57,931 nt of DNA from Saprospiraceae bacterium (GCA_024762995.1 JANTGI010000005.1:1-57931), one strand, 5' to 3'; numbered from the stretch's first letter, positions 1-10,461 are shown. Numbers and translations: made by a program. Notes: generated by a model not told the origin, from the letters alone.

Positions 1-87
1 TCCATGGTCATCCCTTTGTCCTCCTTGAGCAACAACTTCGTATTCGAATTTCTCAATAGGCTCTACATCATTTAATTCAATTTTCAT
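1..87 (-). CDS. 5' end of an unrecognised gene (partial)
   Basis: An open frame reads leftward from an ATG at 87 and is still open at the window edge, giving 29 codons. The visible peptide begins MKIELNDVEP and is rich in acidic residues, with no signal peptide or motif. I do not recognise it. The stretch just before the ATG is A-rich (GAAAAAGAAGA on the minus strand), as is common before Bacteroidota starts. It diverges from ssb, with a 546-base gap between the two starts that holds inverted repeats and a phased repeat array. The start is provisional because so little is visible. Confidence 0.4.
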   Translation of the reverse strand, partial: MKIELNDVEPIEKFEYEVVAQGGQRDDHG

Positions 88-209
88 TCTTCTTTTTCTG
101 ATTTAAACCAATTGAAATAGTTTTGAGTTCCTTTTTTTTCTTATTACAGCGAACTATGTTATAGAAACAACTATTCATTATCCCTATTGTGCTTTTTTCT
201 TGGCCATAT

Positions 210-288
210 CCAAAGAATACCGCCCATCAGCGATGGTATTCTTTGGTCATATTCTACTCTGAGATATCTATTTTGGGCAGTAGATATC
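210..288. repeat. Two inverted repeats in the divergent intergenic region
   Basis: A perfect 12-bp inverted repeat, CCAAAGAATACC (210-221) and GGTATTCTTTGG (235-246), has a 13-base loop. A second one, GATATCTA (63rd-70th base of its line, 263-270) and TAGATATC (281-288), has a 10-base spacer. They lie 120-200 bases upstream of the leftward partial gene. Neither is followed by a clean T-run, so operator sites or an RNA structure are as likely as a terminator. Confidence 0.5.
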
Positions 289-496
289 ATAAATTGAGTA
301 TTCAAATTAGCATTTAGTTACACCAAAATTAGTCAACTAAAGCGAAGTTATTAATTATTTTTTTAATCTACAACTTTTCCTTCCCAAAAACCAAAATTTT
401 CAGGAAATTCGCCAACTTTCGCTTTGTTTATCGCTTTATTATAAAAACACATACAAATTTACAATATTTATAAAAGGTTAGTAATCTATTACAAAA

Positions 497-551
497 GCGT
501 TTACAAACGTTTATATACGTTTACATACGTAAGTAAACGTTTATTATACGA
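497..551. promoter_or_regulatory. Helically phased ACGT repeats with a 24-bp near-palindrome upstream of ssb
   Basis: The trinucleotide CGT recurs at 498, 508, 518, 528 and 538, an exact 10-base register, mostly inside ACGTTTA-like units. Positions 517-540 form ACGTTTAC-N8-GTAAACGT, a dyad whose two halves differ at one base pair of the inner segment. Its centre lies about 57 bases before the predicted start of transcription of ssb. Spacing by one helical turn is what cooperative binding of a dimeric regulator on one DNA face would need. The regulator is unknown. Confidence 0.6.
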
Positions 552-571
552 ATAAATCCGGGCAGTCCCCC

Positions 572-579
572 CACCTTTG
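572..579 (+). promoter_or_regulatory. Predicted -7 box of ssb
   Basis: CACCTTTG matches the Bacteroidota -7 consensus TAnnTTTG at seven of eight positions. It lies 55 bases before the ssb start and downstream of the phased ACGT array. Confidence 0.5.
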
Positions 580-633
580 CACCAATCGTTGGTTCGGCAA
601 TCGAATCACAATCTTTAACTTTCAAAATTTTGA

Positions 634-1011
634 ATGATGAACAACTTACGCAATCATGTACTTCTCATTGGTAATTTAGGTGCAGACGTAGAATTGACTA
701 AATTTGAAACCGGCAACCACAAAGCACGAGTAAGCCTGGCAACAAGCGAAAGCTACAAAAAAAATGACGAATGGGTCAAAGAAACCCAATGGCACAGACT
801 CGTTGCTTGGGGTAAGAATGCGGAGCGACTAGCAGCTTCCGCCAAAAAAGGCAGCGAAGTAGCCATACAAGGAAAGCTCAAGTACAGAACATTTGAAGAC
901 AAAAATGGTCAAACCCGCGAAGTGACTGAAATAGTCATCAATGAATTTATGGTCACCGGTGGTCGTAAAGTAAAGGAAGATGTCCAAGAAGAAGAAACCA
1001 GGCCCTTCTAA
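634..1011 (+). CDS. ssb: Single-stranded DNA-binding protein, short form
   Basis: The 125-residue product binds single-stranded DNA in replication, repair or recombination. It opens with the SSB OB-fold signature (NHVLLIGNLGADVEL) and continues with the usual strands (TQWHRLVAWGKNAERLA; KGSEVAIQGKLKYRTFEDKNG). It ends in a very short acidic tail (EEETRPF) that keeps the terminal Pro-Phe used by SSB to recruit partner proteins. At 125 residues it lacks the long disordered linker of most housekeeping SSBs, so it may be a second paralogue rather than the replicative one; that is inference. Two ATGs in tandem (634, 637) could serve as start; I took the first. A phased ACGT array and dyad lie upstream. 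It stands alone, with a MITE-like element following. Confidence 0.9.
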   Translation: MMNNLRNHVLLIGNLGADVELTKFETGNHKARVSLATSESYKKNDEWVKETQWHRLVAWGKNAERLAASAKKGSEVAIQGKLKYRTFEDKNGQTREVTEIVINEFMVTGGRKVKEDVQEEETRPF

Positions 1012-1045
1012 AACTAGAACACTTCCGGAATACATACATAAATTG

Positions 1046-1209
1046 GTAACTGTTTAGGTATCCCTGTTTTTAGGCAGAAAATAGTCATTTTTGCGTATGT
1101 TGCAGCACAATTTTTTGAAGCGTAGCCGGGCTACGTGAGAAAAATTGGGCAAAAACAGGCGCAAAAAGGGCATTTTATGGCAAAAACCTGCGGGTACCTA
1201 AATAGTTAC
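1046..1209. mobile_element. MITE-like element, GTAACT family, copy 1 (full length)
   Basis: A 164-bp non-coding unit. The left end GTAACTGTTTAGGTATCCC matches the inverted right end GTAACTATTTAGGTACCCG at 16 of 19 positions. The element is bracketed by the direct repeat ATAAATTG (1038-1045 and 1210-1217), an apparent 8-bp target duplication. The middle carries a small hairpin (CGTAGCC / GGCTACG around 1120-1135). There is no coding capacity, so it would need a transposase supplied elsewhere. Related copies lie at 18010-18067 and 52501-52584, with one isolated end at 14010-14027. Confidence 0.7.
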
Positions 1210-1326
1210 ATAAATTGTACATTTCGTAGGGTGCATCCTGAAAGAAACCCTAGCGAATTGGTCAGACAAACATGTAAATTGGACAAAATTGGGTTCCATT
1301 GAAAGGGTACTCAATTTTGGTCAAAG

Positions 1327-1367
1327 AAAAAGCGGTCACAATGCTGGGCATTGTGACCGCTTTTTTT
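1327..1367. terminator. Strong bidirectional terminator
   Basis: The arm AAAAAGCGGTCACAATGC, loop TGG and complementary arm give an 18-bp stem, followed by a run of T on the plus strand and flanked by A on the left. It can end ssb transcripts rightward and also lies beyond the stop of the leftward adhesin gene. Confidence 0.85.
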
Positions 1368-1519
1368 GACTTAAATTTGATTGGACGGACTTTGAAGTTG
1401 GTTCTCATGATCAAGGCAAAAATCGGACTTTAGCAGACAAATTCATAATCCTTTGGCCCCTGCCTGCAGCCGGCAAACTTAATGTTTTACCAACACCACA
1501 AAGTCAAGAATGAGCAACC

Positions 1520-1583
1520 CCGTTATACCGTTACACCGCTGTACCGTTACTCCGTTAAACCGATACTCCGCTGTACCGAAACT
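1520..1583. repeat. Octamer tandem repeat (8 units of about CCGTTAYW)
   Basis: Eight consecutive 8-base units begin at 1520, 1528, 1536, 1544, 1552, 1560, 1568 and 1576. Every unit starts CCG: CCGTTATA, CCGTTACA, CCGCTGTA, CCGTTACT, CCGTTAAA, CCGATACT, CCGCTGTA, CCGAAACT. The array ends eight bases beyond the stop codon of the large adhesin gene. A period of eight is not codon-sized, in keeping with non-coding DNA. Confidence 0.8.
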
Positions 1584-1591
1584 TTAGTAAC

Positions 1592-4500
1592 TTACCTCAA
1601 TAAAGTAACATTCCCCTTAATCACCTCCTTGTTGCCATTCGGTGCTATCAACTCAATCAGATACGGATACACATCAGATGGCATATCTTTATCTTTAAAC
1701 GTACCATCCCAACCTTTGAAGCCACTAGTCCCTTCATAAACCAGTTGCCCCCAACGGTTAAAAATTTGCATTTTGGCAAATTCATAGCCTTCTAAAATAG
1801 CCGGCCGGAAAGTTTCATTAATACCATCACCATTTGGAGTAAAAGCATTGGGTATTTCATAAGTAACCGGAAGCACCACAATAGATATTGTCGCCGGATA
1901 TTCACAACCATCCGGTGTAATCAAAGTCGCCACAAAATCATCAACCGGTCCGTCTGTTGATTTAATAACTAAATCTGCTCTAGTTCCTGCAATCTCCTCG
2001 CCATTTCTAGCCCATTTAAAAGTAGGGTTTGATAATGTCGGATCAACATTCGCATGTAACTTAATCAACTCACCGGCAAATACCGTATCCTTTTCTGCTG
2101 TCAAAGTAACCGTATAATCTTGATAAACAACAACGTTCTTAGAAATAGCCAACACACAGCCATCTCCAAACGTGTACGTCACGGAATAGGTCGTAGCCAC
2201 ACTCGGCTCCACGTCAATACTAGGACTATTGACATTACCGGGCATCCATACAAAATCTCCGTTTCCATTGGTCACAGCCGTCAAGGTGATGGGATAACCG
2301 GGACAAACACCATCAGGGCCATCGATAGCCAATTCATCTTTTGCGACATTGACCGTAATCATCTGCGTATTTTCGCAAGAGCCGTTTGATGTAACAACGG
2401 TATAGGTGGTTGTTTGAGTTGGCGTTACAGTAGGTTGGGCATCGGTCACGGTTCCAAAACTCGAATCATCAGCGGTCCACGTATAGGAAAAAGCCGAATT
2501 CGGACTCTCATTTAAAGTAATAGATTCACCCATGCACAAATTATTATCTGCCGGAAACTGTACACTTGGCTGATCAATAACCATGATAGTCGCACTCTCC
2601 GAAGAAGGACAGTTGGCATCCTTAATGGAGACACTATATGTTGTCGTACCCATCGGGGTAGCCACAGGATTCTCGCATTCGCTACAGGAAAGCCCCTCCG
2701 CCGGAGTCCATATAAAATTGGAGCCTTGCGGAGAAGAAGCCACTAACTGAACCGGGTCGCCCGCACAAATAGTGTCTTTGTCCTGCGTAACAGTAATATC
2801 GGCAGGATGGTCAACATTTAAGGTTATACTAGATGAATCAAGACAAGCCCCAACCTGAGTCGTCCGCGTATAAGTTATCGTATCTTTCGTAATAACCACT
2901 AAATTAAACTTATTGGGGTCAGATATAATACTTGTAACAGGTGACCAACTATGAGTAATGCCCAAATATGCCGCCTGATCATAATTTTCTGAAAAGATGG
3001 AAACAGTATCTCCCGGACAGAATGGATCTTTATAAGGTATGCCTTCTAACGCCAAGTCCGGCATCGAGTCAACTTGAATGAAAGTGGAATCATACAAAGT
3101 ACATTGTCCAACAACCAAAGTCGCAACATATAAACCGGATACCGCCGGCTTTGCTGTAACTACCGTATCCGTCAAACCATTTAGGCTTCCATCACTGGAA
3201 GACCACGTGAGCCCCATTCCTGAAGTAGATGTTTGTGCAAACAATAAAGTAGAATCCGGTGCACATAAGAAAATGGTATCCGCCGAATTCATATCAGGCA
3301 AGGTCACCACATTCAATGCTGCCGGAATCGTAGTCACCGATACGGTTTGCTGGGCATTACAATATCCATTCGCACTTGTTGTTGTAAGTGTATAAATCGT
3401 CGTTGGATCTGTAGGCGTGGCGGTGGGAGCAGATATTGTAGCGTCGTCTAAGGTATTGGATGGATTCCAAGAATAGACCGAAGTAGAGACCAACGGAGAC
3501 GCAAGTTGAACACTATGCCCCAAACAGATGGACGTATCCACAATCAAAGTCGGCTCAAACAGCGTATCCACAGTGATTGAAACCGTATCTTTTGCAATAC
3601 AGCCCGCCTCTTCAATTTGGACGACATAATCTGTCGAAAAAGTAGGTGCTGCGGACGGACTTTTAATAGATGGATCACTCAAGCCTATATTGGGACTCCA
3701 AGTATAAGTAGGATTCAGCACCGTCGGAAGCGCATTCAATGTAACGGTATCTCCGACGCAAATCTCCCCATCAGATACAAGCCCCGATACGGAGACATTA
3801 TGTACTTCCAAATACACAGAATCCATATCGGTACAGATTCCCGCACTGCCCGTCACATAGACCCAACCACTCATATTGGGGTCGGCATGCGGATCCGCTA
3901 TATTAGGATCATCCATGATGTTGGCAGGAGTCCAAGAATAGGTCGCCGCTCCGGTAGCACTTAACCGAATACCATCCTGAATACAAACATCTAAAGTATC
4001 TCCTAAGATCGAAGCATGAACATCAATATTATCTTTTAGATCAATTGAAATATCGTCAAAAATGACTTCTCCACAGCCAAAATTATTGGAAAGAGAAATG
4101 ACAATCGTTTCCGTTGGCTCAACAATATTATCATCAATAATAGAAATTGGAAAAGAATATTTTGTTTGAGTAGGAGAAAAAGTAAGGGTCGCAGGTATAT
4201 TCAAGATATAATCCGTACCATTAATGGCCGTCCCCAATACATTAACCGAATAAGTAATTGTATCTGTTACTTCTCCATCTAATTCAATCACCAATATATC
4301 ATCTACCGATGTACAACTTTCAACAAGATAGTCTAGGCCGGATTTAAACTCCACAGCAATCTCCGGAGAACCTGCTTTAATTTCAGAGATAAAAACACCG
4401 GAATCATATGCAGAATCCCCACGATCCGCGATAGCTAATTTAAGCTTGTAATGATTACAAGGGGTGACATTTATTTGAGCTGTTAGACTTTTCTTTATGC

Positions 4501-6037
4501 CCAGCGAATCGGATGTCAACCCATCATATTGAACACTTTCCCCAATGTCATTATTTCGAAAATACGCCCAGTTATCGATATGATTGACGCTATTGATTTG
4601 CACAGGGGTATTGGTATTCGGTAAGACGGCAATATTTTCCTGATTGTTTAATTGGGGGACACCCGTAATCCCCGGCCCGGATACCAAAAAGGCAAAAATA
4701 TCATTAAAAGAACTATTGACAAATTCCTTGTACTCTTCTGAACCAAAGATATATTCAAAGGTCAATTTATCAGAATAGGCATAGACATCTAACTCTACGA
4801 CACAGGCATCTTCCGAAAAATTCCCATCACCAAGCATAAAGGACAACGAATCAAGATCCGCATCACCGGCAGTCGAATTACTTGTACTTGTAAAACCCGA
4901 ATCATTTGGGCCAATAGCATTTAATGCACTACCGGTGGTAAGCAACAAGCCTTTTTTGATACCCAAACCTGTGTTATCACTCGCCGTAAAACTACCATAA
5001 GCTCCATTTTCACAGATAATCGTATCAATGGTTGTGGTCGCATAAGGCGTATTAAGATAGTCTATAATAACACTTGTATCGGCTTGATCATCCACTGCAA
5101 TCACCTCACTCTGCGGGCACACATCCTGAGTCGCCTGCCAAATAGCCTTGAAACCTTCAAATTCAACATCAGAATCAGAAATAAACTGAATCGTGACGCA
5201 GCCGCTTGTGGCATACACTTGGTAGCAGACCCCACCATCATTAGGATTTCCGACCAAATCACTTCCACCTAAATCCGTTAATACAGGGGACAGCGTATCA
5301 GGACCATCATAAATGATTAATTGGTCCTGTCCTCCACCCAACGCTTCATCGGATTCCAGATTATAATATTCTAAGGCAAGAGAAATACATTGATGAAAAT
5401 CTGTCGGACAAATGGTGAATACATGGTTTTCCGAAGGACCATAATCTCCCGTTGGACCACCCGTGTCATACAAAACACCGTAAGATGCATCCGAACCCCC
5501 TTGATCAATAGTTACCTCTGGAGATTTCTCTTGAATACATAGCTTGAAAGTACCGGAGTTAGGTGCTCCCGGTGAGTAATCACCTACTCTTAAAAAATAA
5601 GTTAGCCCGGCAGTCAATCCATCTATCTTAATGGTCGCTGTAGAATCTCCCAAAGAAGCCTCCACGCAATCCATAATAATTAGCTCATCAAACAGGCAAA
5701 ATCCCCGATACAATACCAGTTGCGGCGTGTTGAGCGGTGTTGAGCCACTACCGTCATCCGCACCGGTTACGGTGATTTCATAATCGGTAATGGAGGCATC
5801 CGCTGTAAACTGAAACCACACATCCCTCGGAGAATTAGAACTGGAAAGGCAAGTGGGTAGATTAGTAAAAGTCCCTATGTCTGAAGGAGTTGCGTTGACA
5901 TTTGTAAAAAATTCATTGCCGGGACAATAGGGCGCAGTGCCTAAATCAATAATTCCATTACAATCATCATTGACAGGTGCTTGCGCAAAAAGCGTAATGG
6001 AAAAAAATAAAAGAGTAAAGGTTAAGAGTTTGTTCAT
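1592..6037 (-). CDS. Giant secreted adhesin: choice-of-anchor L, Ig/PKD-like repeats, T9SS type-B sorting domain
   Basis: A 1481-residue surface protein starting at the ATG at 6037. The longer frame adds 16 residues that spoil the signal peptide MNKLLTFTLLFFSITLFAQA. In order there is an N-terminal PPC-like region (about 21-175), a CUB-like domain (about 185-302), a choice-of-anchor L domain (about 320-560, signature FEYIFGSEEYKEFV at 427-440), a Calx-beta-like stretch, and a long series of Cys-containing Ig/PKD-like repeats each with a Trp-x-Pro core. The C-terminal gliding-motility/CHU_C sorting domain is about 1393-1481 (IPNAFTPNGDG, IFNRWGQLVYE, WDGTF). By family knowledge this is exported by the type IX system and works in adhesion or gliding; the ligand is unknown. 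It is a single-gene unit, with an octamer repeat just after its stop. Confidence 0.9.
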   Translation of the reverse strand: MNKLLTFTLLFFSITLFAQAPVNDDCNGIIDLGTAPYCPGNEFFTNVNATPSDIGTFTNLPTCLSSSNSPRDVWFQFTADASITDYEITVTGADDGSGSTPLNTPQLVLYRGFCLFDELIIMDCVEASLGDSTATIKIDGLTAGLTYFLRVGDYSPGAPNSGTFKLCIQEKSPEVTIDQGGSDASYGVLYDTGGPTGDYGPSENHVFTICPTDFHQCISLALEYYNLESDEALGGGQDQLIIYDGPDTLSPVLTDLGGSDLVGNPNDGGVCYQVYATSGCVTIQFISDSDVEFEGFKAIWQATQDVCPQSEVIAVDDQADTSVIIDYLNTPYATTTIDTIICENGAYGSFTASDNTGLGIKKGLLLTTGSALNAIGPNDSGFTSTSNSTAGDADLDSLSFMLGDGNFSEDACVVELDVYAYSDKLTFEYIFGSEEYKEFVNSSFNDIFAFLVSGPGITGVPQLNNQENIAVLPNTNTPVQINSVNHIDNWAYFRNNDIGESVQYDGLTSDSLGIKKSLTAQINVTPCNHYKLKLAIADRGDSAYDSGVFISEIKAGSPEIAVEFKSGLDYLVESCTSVDDILVIELDGEVTDTITYSVNVLGTAINGTDYILNIPATLTFSPTQTKYSFPISIIDDNIVEPTETIVISLSNNFGCGEVIFDDISIDLKDNIDVHASILGDTLDVCIQDGIRLSATGAATYSWTPANIMDDPNIADPHADPNMSGWVYVTGSAGICTDMDSVYLEVHNVSVSGLVSDGEICVGDTVTLNALPTVLNPTYTWSPNIGLSDPSIKSPSAAPTFSTDYVVQIEEAGCIAKDTVSITVDTLFEPTLIVDTSICLGHSVQLASPLVSTSVYSWNPSNTLDDATISAPTATPTDPTTIYTLTTTSANGYCNAQQTVSVTTIPAALNVVTLPDMNSADTIFLCAPDSTLLFAQTSTSGMGLTWSSSDGSLNGLTDTVVTAKPAVSGLYVATLVVGQCTLYDSTFIQVDSMPDLALEGIPYKDPFCPGDTVSIFSENYDQAAYLGITHSWSPVTSIISDPNKFNLVVITKDTITYTRTTQVGACLDSSSITLNVDHPADITVTQDKDTICAGDPVQLVASSPQGSNFIWTPAEGLSCSECENPVATPMGTTTYSVSIKDANCPSSESATIMVIDQPSVQFPADNNLCMGESITLNESPNSAFSYTWTADDSSFGTVTDAQPTVTPTQTTTYTVVTSNGSCENTQMITVNVAKDELAIDGPDGVCPGYPITLTAVTNGNGDFVWMPGNVNSPSIDVEPSVATTYSVTYTFGDGCVLAISKNVVVYQDYTVTLTAEKDTVFAGELIKLHANVDPTLSNPTFKWARNGEEIAGTRADLVIKSTDGPVDDFVATLITPDGCEYPATISIVVLPVTYEIPNAFTPNGDGINETFRPAILEGYEFAKMQIFNRWGQLVYEGTSGFKGWDGTFKDKDMPSDVYPYLIELIAPNGNKEVIKGNVTLLR

Positions 6038-6491
6038 CAGTCTTTTTTTGGATGAGCAGCAAAAAATGCAATAAAAAATGGTCACTATTCAGATCGCCCC
6101 GTTTTAATCAAAAAATAAGCATAAAAAAGGCCTTTCACGACAAAAACCTGCGACTACCTTGACCGCCACAAAAAATGGCGTAAACTATAAAAGCCCTTCT
6201 TTGTACGCCAACCGGCTAGTAATGATTTATTTGAGTTCGTTTTTCCTGCAGAATAGATTAAAAATCCTAGTCAATAGACCGTTTTAAATACTTTTCAGCA
6301 ACAAAAAAAATGGTTTCAAATATTTACCCAACTTCTCTGACAGGGCTTCCTAGTATCAAAAGTACTAATATATTTTTAACTATGGCCCATTAGCCGAATG
6401 AATTTTTATGTTTTGCTTGTAATTTAGCAGAATCTTGTGCTTTTACCGCAATATGAATTATCGGTTGCTACCAAAAATTAGTTAAAACCTG
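6038..6491. other. Intergenic region with a degenerate repeat fragment
   Basis: This AT-rich gap separates the leftward adhesin from rightward prs. Around 6118-6160 it carries a piece resembling the right half of the GTAACT-family element (AAAAACCTGCG preceded by AAAAAAGGC). Otherwise I see no gene, tRNA or clear hairpin. Confidence 0.4.
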
Positions 6492-6499
6492 TACCTTTG
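6492..6499 (+). promoter_or_regulatory. Predicted -7 box of prs
   Basis: TACCTTTG is a perfect match to TAnnTTTG and lies 19 bases before the prs ATG. Confidence 0.65.
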
Positions 6500-6518
6500 C
6501 TCCTAAACTCCTTGGGTT

Positions 6519-7460
6519 ATGCAACCACTCATACATGTTAAGCTATTTTCCGGCAAATCTACCCATTACCTTGCGGAAAACATTGCGGATTACTTCGGCC
6601 AAGATTTGGGTAACCAAAGTCTGAATTTATTTAGTGATGGGGAGATGCAGCCCGTTTTGAATGAGTCCGTTCGTGGTGCCTATGTTTTCTTTATTCAATC
6701 TACTTTTGCGCCAGCGGAAAATCTCTTAGAATTACTATTAATGATCGATGCCGCCAAAAGGGCTTCTGCCGGCTACATTACGGCGGTTATCCCTTACTTT
6801 GGCTATGCCCGGCAAGACCGCAAGGATAAACCTAGAGTCCCAATCTCAGCTAAGTTAATCGCCAACTTAATTCAAGCAGCCGGAGCGAATCGCATCATGA
6901 CAATGGATTTTCATGCCGACCAAATCCAAGGCTTCTTTGACATTCCGGTGGATCACCTAAAGAGTCAGGCAATCTTTCTTCCGTACTTGGCTACGATGGA
7001 CTTATCCAATACGGTTTTTGCTTCACCAGATGCGGGCAGTGTAAAAAGAGCCAGATATTATGCCCGATATTTCCATACGGAGTTGGCTATTTGCGACAAG
7101 CATCGAGAAAAGGCCAACGAGGTCGCCGCAATGCAAGTAATCGGAGAAGTAAAGGGCAAGGATGTTATTATTATTGATGACTTAGTTGATACCGCCGGGA
7201 CTTTAACCAAGGCCGCCCAAGCCTTTTTGGACAAAGGAGCAAAAAGTGTGCAGGCCATGTGTACTCATGCAGTCCTTTCGGGAAATGCCTATGAAATTAT
7301 TGAAAAATCAGCCCTTTCCAAGTTAATTGTCACCGACACCATCCCCAAACGCCAAGACTCCGACAAAATACTGCGATTGTCTTGCGCCAAATTATTCTCC
7401 AAAGCCATTCGAAATACCCATGAGCATCGCTCTATTTCCGCATTATTTAATGGAGAATAA
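6519..7460 (+). CDS. prs: Ribose-phosphate pyrophosphokinase (PRPP synthetase)
   Basis: It makes 5-phosphoribosyl-1-pyrophosphate from ribose 5-phosphate and ATP, feeding purine, pyrimidine, NAD, histidine and tryptophan synthesis in the cytoplasm. At 313 residues it has normal family length. Class I motifs are present: the ATP-binding ARQDRK segment (97-102), the metal/ATP region MDFHADQIQGFF (129-140), DKHR (193-196), and the PRPP loop IIIDDLVDTAGTL (217-229). The start at 6519 follows a perfect -7 box. rplY follows 133 bases later behind its own promoter, a frequent prs-rplY neighbourhood. Confidence 0.97.
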   Translation: MQPLIHVKLFSGKSTHYLAENIADYFGQDLGNQSLNLFSDGEMQPVLNESVRGAYVFFIQSTFAPAENLLELLLMIDAAKRASAGYITAVIPYFGYARQDRKDKPRVPISAKLIANLIQAAGANRIMTMDFHADQIQGFFDIPVDHLKSQAIFLPYLATMDLSNTVFASPDAGSVKRARYYARYFHTELAICDKHREKANEVAAMQVIGEVKGKDVIIIDDLVDTAGTLTKAAQAFLDKGAKSVQAMCTHAVLSGNAYEIIEKSALSKLIVTDTIPKRQDSDKILRLSCAKLFSKAIRNTHEHRSISALFNGE

Positions 7461-7543
7461 ACCAATTTAGCCTTTTTTTTCTGTTTTTTCCTTTATTTAA
7501 AAGAAAAAATAAGTTTTTCCCCCCTTTTTTTTGAATAAAACGG

Positions 7544-7551
7544 TATCTTTG
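7544..7551 (+). promoter_or_regulatory. Predicted -7 box of rplY
   Basis: TATCTTTG matches TAnnTTTG perfectly and lies 42 bases before the rplY ATG, after a T-rich tract that may also end prs transcription. Confidence 0.65.
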
Positions 7552-7593
7552 CATCCCCAAACGAAATTGGGAAAAGGAAAATAATCAAGTTTT

Positions 7594-8211
7594 ATGGATA
7601 CTGTTCAATTAAGTGCTCAAAAGAAAGCGGCTTCAGGAAAGAAAGCGGCAAAAGCAACTAGAGCTGCAGGGTTGATTCCTGCGATTATTTATGGTGGAGG
7701 GCAAGAAACCCAAATAGCAGTGAAGCACAATGATGTCAAATCACTCATTTTTACCAATGACTTTCATATTGCAAACATAACCGTGGATGGAGACACGCAT
7801 CGTTGCTTTGTTAAAGAAGTTCAGATGCATCCGGTTACTGATGAAATCATGCATATTGATTTTATTCGCTTGAGCGATAATGTTCCTGTTAAGATTTCTC
7901 TACCTATCAAATTTACAGGAAATCCGGTTGGGGTAAAAGACGGTGGTTCTTTCTTGCAACAAGTCAGAAAAATCAGAATTAAAGCTTTACCCAAAAATAT
8001 CATCCCTCATTTAACGGTTGATATCTCAAACTTGGGGCTTGGTCAAGCCATTAAAGTAAAAGACTTACAATTAGAAGAAGGTGTGGAAGTACTTGAAGAA
8101 CCGGCCACACCAATCGGACAAGTCATTGTACCTAGAGCGCTTAAGAGCGTAATGGGTGAAGCGGAAGAAGGAGCAGAAGAAGGTGAAAATGCAGAAGCCG
8201 CTGCCGAGTAA
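7594..8211 (+). CDS. rplY: 50S ribosomal protein L25 / general stress protein Ctc
   Basis: This protein binds 5S rRNA in the large ribosomal subunit. Its 205 residues place it in the long Ctc/TL5 form: an N-terminal L25 beta-barrel (about 1-95, with the GLIPAIIYGGG region near residue 27) and a C-terminal Ctc domain (about 100-185), then an acidic Glu/Ala-rich tail. The start fits the -7 box 42 bases upstream, and a strong hairpin terminator follows 38 bases after the stop. It is probably monocistronic. Confidence 0.95.
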   Translation: MDTVQLSAQKKAASGKKAAKATRAAGLIPAIIYGGGQETQIAVKHNDVKSLIFTNDFHIANITVDGDTHRCFVKEVQMHPVTDEIMHIDFIRLSDNVPVKISLPIKFTGNPVGVKDGGSFLQQVRKIRIKALPKNIIPHLTVDISNLGLGQAIKVKDLQLEEGVEVLEEPATPIGQVIVPRALKSVMGEAEEGAEEGENAEAAAE

Positions 8212-8248
8212 ATAGAAAACATTATTGGTATCTACCAATACTAAAAAA

Positions 8249-8277
8249 AGCCAACTTCATAGTTGGCTTTTTTTTTA
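8249..8277 (+). terminator. Rho-independent terminator after rplY
   Basis: AGCCAAC, loop TTCATA, then GTTGGCT is followed by a nine-base T run. Confidence 0.85.
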
Positions 8278-8308
8278 TTCTCACTACAAAAAAGTGCTCC
8301 ATCACTAA

Positions 8309-8342
8309 AAAACCCCTTCCAAACAAATTGGAAAGGGTTTTA
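8309..8342 (-). terminator. Terminator after groEL
   Basis: AAACCCCTTCCAA pairs with TTGGAAAGGGTTT (one mismatch) around a five-base loop. Read on the minus strand, the stem is followed by TTTTTT. It lies about 50 bases beyond the groEL stop. Confidence 0.75.
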
Positions 8343-8389
8343 TTTTAGCATACAGCTGGTGCACGCCTTTTATTTCCGAAAGGAGTCGC

Positions 8390-10060
<1,671 letters not shown>

Positions 10061-10100
10061 TCAGCATGATTATGCCAAATATTTCAGTTTAAGTTTTGGG

Positions 10101-10364
10101 TTAAAGGACAAGAAGTACATCGTCTTCTCGCATGATGATAAAAATCTCGCCATCCAGCTCAAGTTCTTGACCGGCAAATTTGCCGTAAATGACAGTTTCG
10201 CCTACTTTTAACGAAAGTTTTTTGCCGTCTTTACCTGGACCGACAGCGACTATTTCTCCTCTATTGGGTTTTTCTTTGACAGTGTCGGGTATGATAATTC
10301 CTCCTTTAGTGGTTTCTTCAGCTTGATGAGGCTTTACCAAAATTCGATCATTAACTGGCTTCAT
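10101..10364 (-). CDS. groES: Co-chaperonin GroES
   Basis: The 87-residue lid of the GroEL chamber. I start it at the ATG at 10364, which gives the family N-terminus [12 protein letters not shown]; the upstream extension in frame has no family counterpart. The mobile loop (about residues 14-32, [18 protein letters not shown]) and the glycine-containing roof hairpin are present. It heads the groES-groEL operon, with a perfect -7 box about 100 bases upstream. secG, which precedes it, has its own terminator. Confidence 0.97.
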   Translation of the reverse strand: MKPVNDRILVKPHQAEETTKGGIIIPDTVKEKPNRGEIVAVGPGKDGKKLSLKVGETVIYGKFAGQELELDGEIFIIMREDDVLLVL

Positions 10365-10461
10365 AGAAGTTTTGTTTAATTTGATTAAAAAATTGTAGGA
10401 TGTAAGGTATGCAAATCCACCAACAAAACACACAACTGTCAGCAAATCACTGCAACCCCAA

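Noticed and set aside
1482-1739. Rightward 85-codon frame over the octamer repeat
   Set aside because: It is built from the repeat and the antisense of the adhesin gene; its peptide has no coherent character.
10365-10461. CIRCE operator before groES
   Set aside because: I looked for TTAGCACTC-N9-GAGTGCTAA and found nothing similar; control is not HrcA-CIRCE as far as the sequence shows.
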